64,000 nt of DNA from Mycolicibacterium sp. TY81 (lineage in GTDB: Bacteria; Actinomycetota; Actinomycetes; Mycobacteriales; Mycobacteriaceae). The stretch is taken from the NCBI RefSeq assembly GCF_018326285.1, contig NZ_AP023362.1:62001-126000 (forward strand), read 5' to 3'. A program made the position numbers and the translations under genes. Numbering within the stretch: position 1 is the stretch's first letter; every line of letters starts with the position of its first letter. This document shows positions 31,456 through 42,601 of this stretch, piece by piece. The notes beneath the pieces were generated by a model. It saw only the letters and a program-made list of their open reading frames with translations, had not been told where the DNA came from and did not search any database.

Positions 31456-33983
31456 ACCCGATCCTTTCCCGCGGCCGCCAGGTCAACCACGACGGTCAGC
31501 CCGCCGCCGGGGGTGTCGGTGGCAGAGATGGTGCCGCCCATTGCTTCGACAAATCCTCGTGCCACCGAAAGACCAAGTCCCACACCGGTGCTGTTGTCAT
31601 GGTCACCGAGGCGTTGGAACGGCGCGAACAGTTGCTCTTCGGTGCCGCGGGGGATGCCCGGCCCCTCGTCGACGATGGTGATGAGCACCCGCTCGCCGAC
31701 CTGCCCGGCATTCACCCGCACCACGCTGCCCGCGGAGTACCGCAGCGCGTTGTCGATGAGGTTGACCAGCACCCGCTCGAGTAGGCCCGCATCGGCCAGC
31801 GCGACGGCGTCGCCCACTTCGACCTTGACCCGGTCGAGCCCGCGGTTCGCGTAACCGGTTGCTCCGCGGCTGATTCCGAGCAGCGCCCGCTGCACCACCT
31901 CTTCCATGTACACCCGCCGCAGCTCCGGCTTCACCACCCCGGCGGCCAGTCGCGACGAGTCGAGCAGGTTGCCCACCAACGCGGTCAGTTGATCGACCGA
32001 TTCCTCGATGGTGGCCAACAGTTCGGCGGTGTCCTCGGGCGAGAATCCGACGTCCTCGCTGCGCAGGCTCGACACCGCCGCCTTGGCCGCGGCCAGTGGG
32101 GTGCGCAGGTCGTGGCTGACGGCGCTCAGCAGGGAGCGGCGCAGCTCGTCGGCCTTGGCCAGGGCTTCGGCGCGGCCGGCTTCCTCGGCCAGGGCGCGCT
32201 GGCGCACCAGGCCCGCCGCCTGCCGCGCGACGGCGCCGAGCACCCGGCGATCGCGGGCCTCGGTCTTGCGGCCGGCCATCAGCAGCCAGTATTGGTCGTC
32301 GCTGACCTCGATGGCGGTGTCGGCGGAATCGACTGTCACACAGGGTTCTTTGCCGACGCAGGCGACGATGCCGTCCTCCTCGTGCAACAGGCTGACGGCC
32401 CGCTGCGCATATGTCTCCCGGACGCGCTCGAGCAGTGTGGTCAGGTCGGCGCCGCGCAGCACGCTGCCGGCGAACAGGGCCAGCAGCTCGGCCTCCTGCG
32501 ACGCATGCCGGGCTTCCCGGGATCGTTTGGCGGCACCGTCGACCAGCGCGGCGACGGCGACCGCGACCGCCAGCAGCACCACGATGGTTAGGGCGCTGTC
32601 GGGGTCGGCGATGGTGAAGCTGTACCGCGGGGCGACGAAGAAGTAGTTGAGCAGCAGGCCCGACAGCACGGCCGACAAGGCCGCCGGCGCGACGCCGCCG
32701 AGCAGCGCGACGACCAGCACGCCGATGAAGAACACCGCGCTCTCGCCGCCGATGTGCAGGAACGGATCCAGTAGTGCGGTGACGGCGGTGATGACGGCGG
32801 GCACGACGATCGCGGCGAGCCACGACGCCAGGTGCCGCTGCCCGCGGGTCGCCGTCGACCACGACCAGCCCGGCCGGGACTGCTCATGGGTGACCATGTG
32901 CACGTCGATCTTGCCGGAGTTCTGGACGGTCTTGGCGCCGATGCCCTCGTCGAAGAGCCGGGCCCACCGCGACCGCCGCGAGGTGCCGAGCACCAGCTGG
33001 GTGGCGTTCATCTCGCGCGCGAAATCCAATAGGGCACTGGGGACGTCACCGTCACTGCCGCCGACAACGGTGTGCAGCGTGGCGCCGAGGCTGGCCGTCA
33101 GCTCGCGCACCTTGCCCATCTGCGGGGCGGACACGCCCGTCAGGCCGTCGCCGCGAACGACGTGCACCACCATCAGTTCGGCGCTGGATTTGGAGGCGAT
33201 GCGCGACGCGCGCCGTACCAGGGTCTCGGATTCGGGGCCACCGGTGACCGCCACGACGACACGTTCACGCGCTTCCCAGGTGTCCGAAATATTGTGCTCG
33301 GCACGGTATTTCGCGAGCGCGGCGTCGACCTGGTCGGCCAGCCACAGCAGCGCCAGTTCGCGCAGTGCGGTGAGGTTGCCCTGCCGGAAGTAGTTGGACA
33401 GCGCCGCGTCGACGCGTTCGGGTGCGTACACGTTGCCGTGGGAGAGCCTGCGGCGCAGGGCTTCCGGGGTGATGTCGACCAGTTCGATCTGGGCGGCACT
33501 GCGGACCACGGAGTCCGGCACCGTCTCCTGCTGCTCGATGCCGGTGATCTGGGCGACGACGTCGTTGAGGCTTTCCAGGTGCTGGACATTGACGGTGGAG
33601 ATGACGGTGATGCCGGCGTCGAGCAGTTCCTCGACGTCCTGCCAGCGTTTGGCGTTCTTGCTGCCGGGTGTATTGCTGTGCGCCAGTTCGTCGACCAGCA
33701 CCACCTCGGGGTGGCGCGCCAGCACCGCGGGAACGTCCAACTCGGCGAACGTCCCGCCGCGGTAGTCGATGAACCGCGGCGGGATCCGTTCGATGCCCTC
33801 CATCGCCTCGGCCGTCTTCTTGCGACCGTGCGTCTCGACCACGGCGGCGACGACGTCGGTGCCGCGTTCGAGACGGCGGTGCGCCTCGCCGAGCATCGAG
33901 AAGGTCTTGCCCACGCCGGGGGCCGCACCCAGGTAGATGCGTAGCTCGCCCCGCTTGTCCGGCGTTCCCATGTCTCCCATCAT
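31452..33983 (-). CDS. kdpD: KdpD sensor histidine kinase
   Basis: 843-residue membrane sensor. The N-terminal KdpD domain has the Walker motif LGAAPGVGKTFSML and LVDELAHSNTPG. A Usp-like domain (VAVTGGPESETLVRRASRIA) follows, then four closely spaced TM helices around residues 400-500 and a GAF-like domain. The kinase core has the H-box SAVSHDLRTPLAAAKAAV, DNALRYSAG (N-box), DEGPGIPRG and GLGLSVARG. It senses K+ status and phosphorylates KdpE. The start overlaps kdpC by 4 nt. Confidence 0.95.
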   Translation of the reverse strand: MMGDMGTPDKRGELRIYLGAAPGVGKTFSMLGEAHRRLERGTDVVAAVVETHGRKKTAEAMEGIERIPPRFIDYRGGTFAELDVPAVLARHPEVVLVDELAHSNTPGSKNAKRWQDVEELLDAGITVISTVNVQHLESLNDVVAQITGIEQQETVPDSVVRSAAQIELVDITPEALRRRLSHGNVYAPERVDAALSNYFRQGNLTALRELALLWLADQVDAALAKYRAEHNISDTWEARERVVVAVTGGPESETLVRRASRIASKSSAELMVVHVVRGDGLTGVSAPQMGKVRELTASLGATLHTVVGGSDGDVPSALLDFAREMNATQLVLGTSRRSRWARLFDEGIGAKTVQNSGKIDVHMVTHEQSRPGWSWSTATRGQRHLASWLAAIVVPAVITAVTALLDPFLHIGGESAVFFIGVLVVALLGGVAPAALSAVLSGLLLNYFFVAPRYSFTIADPDSALTIVVLLAVAVAVAALVDGAAKRSREARHASQEAELLALFAGSVLRGADLTTLLERVRETYAQRAVSLLHEEDGIVACVGKEPCVTVDSADTAIEVSDDQYWLLMAGRKTEARDRRVLGAVARQAAGLVRQRALAEEAGRAEALAKADELRRSLLSAVSHDLRTPLAAAKAAVSSLRSEDVGFSPEDTAELLATIEESVDQLTALVGNLLDSSRLAAGVVKPELRRVYMEEVVQRALLGISRGATGYANRGLDRVKVEVGDAVALADAGLLERVLVNLIDNALRYSAGSVVRVNAGQVGERVLITIVDEGPGIPRGTEEQLFAPFQRLGDHDNSTGVGLGLSVARGFVEAMGGTISATDTPGGGLTVVVDLAAAGKDRV

Positions 33984-34867
33984 CCAATACGGGCTGGGTA
34001 CTTCTGGTCCAACACGACATTCAGCTGCAGGACGTTGACCCGCGGCTCACCCATGAAGCCCAGGGCGCGGCCGGTGGTGTTGTCGCGCACCAGTGCCCGG
34101 ACCTGGTCGGCGGAAAGGTGCCGCGCCTTCGCGACCCGGTCCACCTGCAGGTCGGCGTAGTCGGTCGAGATGTCGGGATCCAGGCCGCTGCCGCTGGCGG
34201 TGACGGCGTCGGCCGGCACCTGCGGATCGGCGGGCGCCGCACCGCGGATGGCGACGATCTGCCCGGCGGTGTAATCCGCGCCATCCGTGGCGCATTCGAC
34301 CCGCACGCCCTCATACGTCGCCAGGAACGGCACCCTGGTGGTGGCGCACGGCTGGTTGACGCTGACCACCTGGGTGGGGTGGCTGACGTTGCCGGTGGCG
34401 TCCCGGGGGCCGATCACCGACAGCACCGCACCCACACCGTCGGCGGTGCAGAACGGACGGGCGCCGGCGGCGCGGTCCAGGCCTTCGGCCTCGGCGACGG
34501 CGTAGCTGCGGGTGCACACCTGGGTCAGCAGGCTCGGCTTGTTGGCCGCATCGACGATGCTCTCGGGACCGAGATTGCCCGCGCCGCTGGCCATCGGGTC
34601 GTACCCGGTGCCGGCGTTGGAAGGCCGGCTCTGGAAATACTGCGGCAGCGCATTGCCTTTGGCGTCGGTGAAGAGCTGGCCGATCAGGGAGCTACCGACG
34701 ACCTTGCCATTGACCGTGACGAGCGAGCCGTCGGCCTTGTCCTTGAGCCCGGGCAGCTGGGCGACGGCCCAGACGAGCACCGGGTAGGCCAGGCCGGTGA
34801 TGACGGTCAGGACGAGCAGTGCGCGCAGCGCGGCGCTGTGTACGCGAATCAGGTTGCCGATGTTCAT
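33980..34867 (-). CDS. kdpC: KdpC with long Cys-containing insertion
   Basis: Accessory subunit of the KdpFABC potassium pump, with one N-terminal TM helix and an extracytoplasmic domain. The framework matches E. coli KdpC: YPVLVWAVAQLPG, GSSLIGQLFTD, YFQSRPS, YDPMASGAGNLGP, VTASGSGLDPDIS, RVAKARHLSADQVRALV, LQLNVVLD. At 295 residues it is about 100 longer than the usual 190. The extra block lies between NLGPESI and VPADAVT and carries four Cys (TQVCTRS, PFCTADG, NQPCATT, VECATDG). As I recall, similar insertions occur in other actinobacteria, but not in M. tuberculosis KdpC. Confidence 0.93.
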   Translation of the reverse strand: MNIGNLIRVHSAALRALLVLTVITGLAYPVLVWAVAQLPGLKDKADGSLVTVNGKVVGSSLIGQLFTDAKGNALPQYFQSRPSNAGTGYDPMASGAGNLGPESIVDAANKPSLLTQVCTRSYAVAEAEGLDRAAGARPFCTADGVGAVLSVIGPRDATGNVSHPTQVVSVNQPCATTRVPFLATYEGVRVECATDGADYTAGQIVAIRGAAPADPQVPADAVTASGSGLDPDISTDYADLQVDRVAKARHLSADQVRALVRDNTTGRALGFMGEPRVNVLQLNVVLDQKYPARIG

Positions 34868-34869
34868 GA

Positions 34870-36983
<2,114 letters not shown>

Positions 36984-36984
<1 letters not shown>

Positions 36985-38654
36985 CAGTGGATTCCTTCAG
37001 CAAGGGGGCCGAGCGCCAGCGCCGGCAGGAAGGTCAGGGCGACGAGGATCAGCGTCACGCCGGCGACCATGCCGACGAACTGCGGACGGTGCGTCGGCAG
37101 CGTGCCGATCGACGGGGGAGTGCTGCCCTGTTTGGCCAGCGAGCCCGCCAGAGCGAGAACCAGGATCATCGGCAGGAAGCGGCCGATCAGCATCGCCAGG
37201 CCCAAAGCCGTGTTGTACCAAACCGTATTGACCGACAGGCCGGCGAACGCCGAGCCGTTGTTGTTGGCGGCCGACGTGAAGGCGTACAGCACTTCGGACA
37301 GGCCGTGCGGGCCCGAGTTCAGCATCGCCGCGCGCTCACCCGGCAGCGCCATGGCAAAAGCGGTGCCGGTCAACACGATCAGCGGCGTGACAAGGAAATA
37401 GCTTGCGGCCAGCTTGATCTCCCGCGGCGTGATCTTTTTGCCCAGGTATTCCGGCGTGCGTCCGACCATGAGGCCGGCCACGAACACCGTGATCACCGCG
37501 AGGATCAGCATGCCGTACAGGCCGGAGCCGGTACCGCCCGGCGCGACCTCACCGAGCTGCATGTTGAACATCGTCATCAGGCCGCCGAGGGACGTGTACG
37601 AGTCGTGGAACGAGTCGACCGCACCGGTGGAGGTCAGGGTGGTGGCGCTGGCGAAGACCGCCGAATTGGCCACGCCGAAGCGCTGTTCCACGCCTTCCAT
37701 CGATGCGCCGATGGCGGTGGGCACGGTGCCGTGGTGCTGGTTCTGGAACAGCAGCATGAGGCTGGTGCTGATGATTGCCAGGACCGCCATGACCGCGACG
37801 ATCGCGTATCCCTGCTTGCGGCTGTCGACCATGCGGCCGAACGTGCGCGGCAGTGAGAACGAGATCACCAGCAACAGAAAGATCTCCACCCAGTCGGTCC
37901 AGGCCGTCGGGTTCTCGAACGGGTGTGCCGAGTTGGCGTTGAAGAAACCGCCACCGTTGGTGCCCAGCTCCTTGATCACTTCCTGGCTGGCCACGGGACC
38001 ACCGGTGAGGGTCTGCTGCGCACCGGCGAGGGTGTCGGCGACCTGGTCGTGCAGGTGGAAGTTCTGGATGGCCCCGCCGGCGATGAGGATCAGCGCGGCA
38101 ATGACGGCCAGCGGCAACAGGATTCGGATCGTGCCGCGCACGAGGTCGACCCAGAAGTTGCCCAGTTCGGTGGCGTGCCGGCGGGCGAACCCGCGCACGA
38201 GTGCGACCGCGACGGCCATGCCGACCGCAGCCGACACGAAGTTCTGCACCGACAGACCGGCCATCTGCACCAGGTGGCCCTGGGTGGTCTCACCCGAGTA
38301 GGCCTGCCAGTTGGTGTTGGTGACGAAGCTGACGGCGGTGTTCCACGCCAGGTCGGCCGTCATCGGGGTGGCCGGGTCGTTCAGGTGCAGCGGCAGGACA
38401 CCCTGCACCAGCTGGAAGAAGAAGAGGAACAGCAGCGAGACGGCCGAGAAGGCGAGCGCGCTGCGGGCGTAGGCGCCCCAGTTCTGCTCGGCCTCCGGGT
38501 CGGCGCCGATCACTTTGTAGATGAGACGTTCAGCGCGCGAGTGCTTTTCGGATGCATATACGCGGAACATGTAGTCGCCCAACGGCACATGCACCGCGGC
38601 GAGCGCGACGATCAGGGAGAGCAGGAACGCGATTCCCGCGGCGGTGGGGCTCAC
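36984..38654 (-). CDS. kdpA: KdpA potassium-translocating subunit
   Basis: 556-residue subunit with about ten TM helices that forms the K+ selectivity pathway. Filter-like loops are readable: [52 protein letters not shown] and [16 protein letters not shown]. The GTG at 38654 ([16 protein letters not shown]) shares one base with the kdpF stop (TAGTG) and gives the normal length. A longer open frame upstream would run through kdpF. Confidence 0.96.
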
Positions 38655-38743
38655 TAGAACCGCTCCGGAAAGAGCAGTGCGGCGACCAGGAACAGTGCGA
38701 TCACCAGACACAGCACCAGGCCGATGGCGTTGGCGAGGTTCAC
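38654..38743 (-). CDS. kdpF: KdpF small stabilising subunit
   Basis: 29-residue single-helix peptide [20 protein letters not shown] followed by AALLFPERF. The terminal PERF is typical of KdpF, which sits between KdpA and KdpB and stabilises the complex. The GTG start overlaps the upstream micropeptide stop by 4 nt (GTGA), and the stop overlaps the kdpA start by 1 nt. Confidence 0.93.
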   Translation of the reverse strand: MNLANAIGLVLCLVIALFLVAALLFPERF

Positions 38744-38823
38744 AGGCGCTCGACCGCCTTCTGGATTACGCCGAGCAGCGCGAAAATCGCGACCGTCAGC
38801 AGCACGAACACCACTACAGACAT
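38740..38823 (-). CDS. 27-aa membrane micropeptide heading the kdp operon
   Basis: Product [20 protein letters not shown] followed by QKAVERL: one hydrophobic helix with a basic C-terminus. GGGAGAA lies 6 nt before the ATG, and the stop overlaps the kdpF start by 4 nt, so it is well placed to be translated. It differs from KdpF in lacking PERF. I infer an accessory subunit or a translational lead-in for kdpF; I recall unannotated peptides of this kind before kdpF in other actinobacteria but cannot verify it. Confidence 0.65.
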   Translation of the reverse strand: MSVVVFVLLTVAIFALLGVIQKAVERL

Positions 38824-38914
38824 GGGTTCTCCCACACGTAAACGGGTCGCCGGCCCTCGGCGACCTCGTCAGCATCGGCCCGCGGGAGCGGCCATCCCGC
38901 GATCTTGACGCCTT

Positions 38915-38943
38915 CTTTACGGCCGGCCCGGCTTCCTTTACGG
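38915..38943 (-). promoter_or_regulatory. Tandem CTTTACGG repeats upstream of kdp
   Basis: CTTTACGG occurs at 38915-38922 and 38936-38943, 21 bp apart (two helical turns), in the context CTTC(C)TTTACGG. A further TTTACGG lies at 39040-39046. OmpR-family regulators bind tandem direct repeats, so this is a candidate KdpE site about 90-120 bp before the first kdp ORF. The 333-bp gap 38824-39156 shows no gene. Confidence 0.4.
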
Positions 38944-39156
38944 AATTCCGCACCGAGCGCCGGGCCCACTGTGCGCGCGACGCGAAAAATGCCTGTTCAT
39001 GTGATGTTTTGCACACGATGGGCCGCCGGTGCCGACGCATTTACGGGCGGCCTGGACGGTGGAAGTCGTAAGCAGGTGATGTCGCGTGGGCGCTCAACCG
39101 GCTAACGTGCCATGCAGTGTGGGGCCGATCACCCCTCAAACCTCGGGAGGCATGTG

Positions 39157-40803
39157 GTGTTGGACGTCGTCGGTGGAGTGCAGCAGAAGCTGGGCCGCAT
39201 AGCGGAATCCGCAACCGCGCTACGCAGGCTGTTCGAGACCGGCTTCCTGGATCTCGCCAACCCTGGGGCGATGATCGAGACCGCCAAGAATGCGCCGATA
39301 TTCGGCCCGCAGGCCACCATGGCCATCCAGGGCGGACGCAAGTATGCGGGGCTGCCGGCGCTGGTGGATGAACGCGGCACGTTGACCTACCGGCAGGTGA
39401 ACGATCAGTCCTGGGCGCTGGCCCGTGGTCTTCAGGGCCTGGGAGTGGCGGAAGGCTCTGTGGTCGGGCTGTTGTGCCGGGATCATCGTGGCCTGATCCT
39501 GGCCATGGTGGCGTGCGGCAAGCTCGGGGCTCGGCTGGTTCTCATGAACACCGGCTTCGCCAAGCCACAGTTCGCTCAGGTCTGTGACCGTGAAGGCGTC
39601 AAGGTCGTGCTGCACGACAGCGAGTTCATCGGGCTGCTGGACGCCCTGCCCGCGGACATGCCGCGCGTGCTGACCTGGGTCGACGAGGGCGCCGAAATCC
39701 CCGATGGCGCACAGACTCTCGACGCCATCGTCGCGGCCAACTCCACCGAGCCGCTGCCGGCGCCGAGCAAGGCGGGTGGCTCGGTGATCCTCACCAGCGG
39801 CACGACGGGCCTGCCGAAGGGTGCGCCCCGAAGCTCGGTGTCGCCGTTGGCGACGGCGCAGATCATCGACCGTATCCCGTTCCCGCGCAAGGGCACCATG
39901 GTCATCGTCTCGCCGATCTTCCACAGCACCGGGTGGGCCACCTACACCGTCGGCGCAGCGCTGGGGAACAAGGTGGTGACCGCCCGGCGGTTCAACGCCG
40001 AGCGGACGCTGCAGCTCATCGCCGAGCACAAGGCCGACATGCTCGTCGCGGTGCCGACGATGCTGCACCGGATCGTCGAACTGGGGCCCGAGGTCATCGG
40101 CAAGTACGACACCTCATCGCTGAAAACGATCCTGATCGCCGGGTCGGCGTTGAGTCCGGAACTGTCCAACCGGGTGCAGGACACCTTCGGCGACGTGCTC
40201 CACAACCTGTACGGCTCAACCGAATGTGCCATCGCCAGCGTCGCCACCCCGGCCGAACTGCGTCTCGCCCCTGGCACGGCCGGACGGGCGCCGGTCACGT
40301 GCGAGGTGGTGTTGTACGACGAGAACGACCGGCGCATCACCGGCAGGAACCGGCGGGGCCGCATCTTCGTCCGCAACGGCGCACCGTTCAGCGGTTACAC
40401 CGACGGCCGGAACAAGCAGATCATCGACGGCTACATGTCCAGTGGCGACATGGGGCATTTCGACGACAATGGGCTGCTGTTCGTCGACGGTCGTGATGAC
40501 GACATGATCGTCTCCGGTGGCGAGAACGTGTTCCCGCAGGAGATCGAAGAACTGCTCGCCGAACGGGACGACATCTATGACGCGGCTGTCGTCGGCGTCG
40601 ATGATGTGGAATGGGGAAAGCGCCTGCGCGCCTTCATCGTTTCGCAGCCGGGCGCGACCCAGGACGCCGATGAGATCAAGGCGTTCGTCAAGAACAACCT
40701 GGCCCGGCACAAGGTGCCGCGCGACGTCGTGTTCATCGAAGAGCTGCCGCGCAACACCACCGGCAAGCTGCTGCGCCGCGTGCTGATCGAGATGGACGTC
40801 TAG
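39157..40803 (+). CDS. FadD-like fatty-acyl-CoA/AMP ligase
   Basis: 548-residue adenylate-forming ligase similar to mycobacterial FadD2/FadD12. The AMP-binding motif is VILTSGTTGLPKGAPRSSVS; LYGSTECAIASVATP, YMSSGDMGHFDDNGLLFVDG, RDDDMIVSGGENVFPQEIEE and the catalytic TTGKLLRRVLIE follow. It would activate a fatty acid as acyl-AMP then acyl-CoA. GGGAGG (39145-39150) fits the GTG at 39157 best; GTG 39154 and TTG 39160 are close alternatives, and 39112 is too far upstream. The next gene starts 8 nt downstream. Confidence 0.88.
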   Translation: MLDVVGGVQQKLGRIAESATALRRLFETGFLDLANPGAMIETAKNAPIFGPQATMAIQGGRKYAGLPALVDERGTLTYRQVNDQSWALARGLQGLGVAEGSVVGLLCRDHRGLILAMVACGKLGARLVLMNTGFAKPQFAQVCDREGVKVVLHDSEFIGLLDALPADMPRVLTWVDEGAEIPDGAQTLDAIVAANSTEPLPAPSKAGGSVILTSGTTGLPKGAPRSSVSPLATAQIIDRIPFPRKGTMVIVSPIFHSTGWATYTVGAALGNKVVTARRFNAERTLQLIAEHKADMLVAVPTMLHRIVELGPEVIGKYDTSSLKTILIAGSALSPELSNRVQDTFGDVLHNLYGSTECAIASVATPAELRLAPGTAGRAPVTCEVVLYDENDRRITGRNRRGRIFVRNGAPFSGYTDGRNKQIIDGYMSSGDMGHFDDNGLLFVDGRDDDMIVSGGENVFPQEIEELLAERDDIYDAAVVGVDDVEWGKRLRAFIVSQPGATQDADEIKAFVKNNLARHKVPRDVVFIEELPRNTTGKLLRRVLIEMDV

Positions 40804-40810
40804 GGCGGCG

Positions 40811-42130
40811 ATGCCGACCGAACTCAGCGCCGAGCAGGCCGCTGCCCGGTTGCAGGCCGTCGACACGCTGGGCATCACCCTCGGCCCCGGCCAGCCGCCG
40901 GCGTTACTGAGGGCGCTCGGCGCGCGCCAGGACTGGTCGAATCTGCGGGTGTTCGGGGCGCTGTTGGCCGTTGGTACCGAACTGTTTTCGCGCCCGGGCG
41001 TGCACTACGTCTCCGGCTTCTTCGGGCCGATCGAACGGGCGTTGCGGGACATGGGCGCCGACATCGAGTTCGCCGCCGCGGACTTCCGCCGGTTCGCGCC
41101 ACTGCTGGAGCGGCAGAAGCCGCGGGTGATGACGACCGTCGCCACCCTGCCTGATGCCGACGGGTGGTGCTCGCTGTCGCTGCATGCGGGCGGGACGGTC
41201 GCCGAACTGCGCCGGGCCGGGGCAGACCCGCAGCGACTCCTCATCGTCGAGGTATCCGAGTCCTACCCAAGGACTTTCGGATACGGCGCGCGCCGTCACG
41301 CACTGCACGTCGACGAGATCGACATCCTCGTGCCCTCGACCGAGGCGCCGCTGGCCCTGCCCGGCGGCGACGCGCCACCGACCGAGGTCGAGCGGTCGAT
41401 CGCGCGGCACGCCGTCGGCTTCATCGGTTCGGGCGCGACGCTGCAGACCGGAATCGGCGCAATTCCCAACCAGATTGCCACCTTGCTGGCCGAGGGCGAC
41501 GGCAGCGGGTACGGCCTGCACACCGAGATGTTCACCGACGGCTGCATGCATCTGCACCGCGCGGGCAAGATCACCAACACCGGTAAGGGGCAGTACGACG
41601 GCGTCAGCGTCACGACGTTCGCATTCGGGTCGCAGGAGCTCTATGCGTGGCTCGACGGCAACCGCGATGTCGCGTTCCTGCCCGTCGACATCGTCAACTC
41701 GCCGGAGGTGATCGCCGCGAACACGGACATGATCTCCATCAATGGCGCACTCGCAGTGGACATTCAAGGGCAGGTGATCGCCGACACCATCGACGGGGGA
41801 CAGTTCAGCGGCATCGGTGGCGCCGAGGACTTCGTGGCCGGGGCGGGGCTGGAGCTGTCGGACCGCTCGCTGATCTGTCTGCCGTCGACGTTCGTCAAGG
41901 ACGGCGAGCTGCGGTCGCGGATCGTGCCATGGTTCGGGCCCGGCGCGGTGATCACGACGCCGCGGCAGCAGGTCGACGTCATCGTCACCGAATACGGGGC
42001 AGCGGAACTGGAAGGCAAGACCGTCCGCGAACGCGGCGAGGCGCTGGCGGCGATCGCGCACCCGCAGTTCCGGGACGCCCTGCTGGCGGCGGCCCTACGC
42101 GCCGCGAAGGGGCGTTCGCCGGTCGGCTAG
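40811..42130 (+). CDS. Acetyl-CoA hydrolase/CoA-transferase family protein
   Basis: 439-residue family I CoA transferase/hydrolase related to Cat1 and acetyl-CoA hydrolase. IGSGATLQTGIGAIPNQI is the CoA-binding loop. GYGLHTEMFTDGCMHL holds the expected catalytic Glu. GGAEDFVAGAGLELSD and VTEYGAAELEGKTVRERGEAL are C-terminal family motifs. It starts 8 nt after the ligase gene and probably acts with it, moving or removing CoA from an acyl-CoA. Substrate not predictable. Confidence 0.85.
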   Translation: MPTELSAEQAAARLQAVDTLGITLGPGQPPALLRALGARQDWSNLRVFGALLAVGTELFSRPGVHYVSGFFGPIERALRDMGADIEFAAADFRRFAPLLERQKPRVMTTVATLPDADGWCSLSLHAGGTVAELRRAGADPQRLLIVEVSESYPRTFGYGARRHALHVDEIDILVPSTEAPLALPGGDAPPTEVERSIARHAVGFIGSGATLQTGIGAIPNQIATLLAEGDGSGYGLHTEMFTDGCMHLHRAGKITNTGKGQYDGVSVTTFAFGSQELYAWLDGNRDVAFLPVDIVNSPEVIAANTDMISINGALAVDIQGQVIADTIDGGQFSGIGGAEDFVAGAGLELSDRSLICLPSTFVKDGELRSRIVPWFGPGAVITTPRQQVDVIVTEYGAAELEGKTVRERGEALAAIAHPQFRDALLAAALRAAKGRSPVG

Positions 42131-42155
42131 CACCAATTCGTGATTCACTGCCGCC

Positions 42156-42533
42156 ATGACGAGCAGCGACCAGCCGTGGTGGATCTCCGCGCCTGTTGCT
42201 GACCTGGCCGCGGCGATCCTGCCGCTGTTCGGGCAGTCGTCGTTCGACAGCGATCGAGCGGCGATGACGGACGTCGTGTCATGGCTCCGGACCGGCGCCC
42301 GCGCTCCCCGTGGCACGTTCTCCGCGGGCGTCTCCACCCGCGGTGATGTGTTCCAGAACCCTGACCTGCGCGCCGTCGCGGAGGCCATGCAGTTGCTCGA
42401 ACGCTCGGGCCTGCTGCTGCGGGTCCTGGTCCCGTCGAGCCACTCCAGCTTTGACGTCGGTTTGACGCGCCTGGGCTGGCACGCCGTCCAGACCGGCACG
42501 GTCCGACAGCATCTCGGCATCCGCGACCCTTGA
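42156..42533 (+). CDS. Hypothetical protein, 125 aa
   Basis: I do not recognise this protein. It begins MTSSDQPWWISAPVADLAAA and appears soluble and mixed alpha/beta. A possible winged-helix-like part (LRAVAEAMQLLERSGLLLRV ... FDVGLTRLGWHAV) is visible. It follows the CoA-transferase by 25 nt, so it may be in that operon. Codon use is normal for the window. Its stop codon overlaps the -35 box of the next gene's promoter. Confidence 0.6.
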   Translation: MTSSDQPWWISAPVADLAAAILPLFGQSSFDSDRAAMTDVVSWLRTGARAPRGTFSAGVSTRGDVFQNPDLRAVAEAMQLLERSGLLLRVLVPSSHSSFDVGLTRLGWHAVQTGTVRQHLGIRDP

Positions 42534-42564
42534 CAATCATGTGGGACCGGGGGTCCCATATAAC
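42530..42564 (+). promoter_or_regulatory. Palindromic operator between TTGACA and TATAAC
   Basis: TTGACA (42530-42535) and TATAAC (42559-42564) flank the perfect palindrome TGGGACC-GGG-GGTCCCA (42542-42558). The 23-nt spacer is too long for a normal SigA promoter, so either the true -10 differs or DNA distortion by a regulator is needed. The palindrome itself is clear; its role as operator for the AurF-like gene is inferred. Confidence 0.45.
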
Positions 42565-42601
42565 TGGGTGGGCAACGGTGCTCGCGTGGGAGGTTGATGT
42601 C

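Noticed and set aside
31452..33983. Several long frames antisense or out of frame within kdpD
   Set aside because: KdpD is strongly supported by domains; the others are Arg/Ala/Pro-rich shadows.
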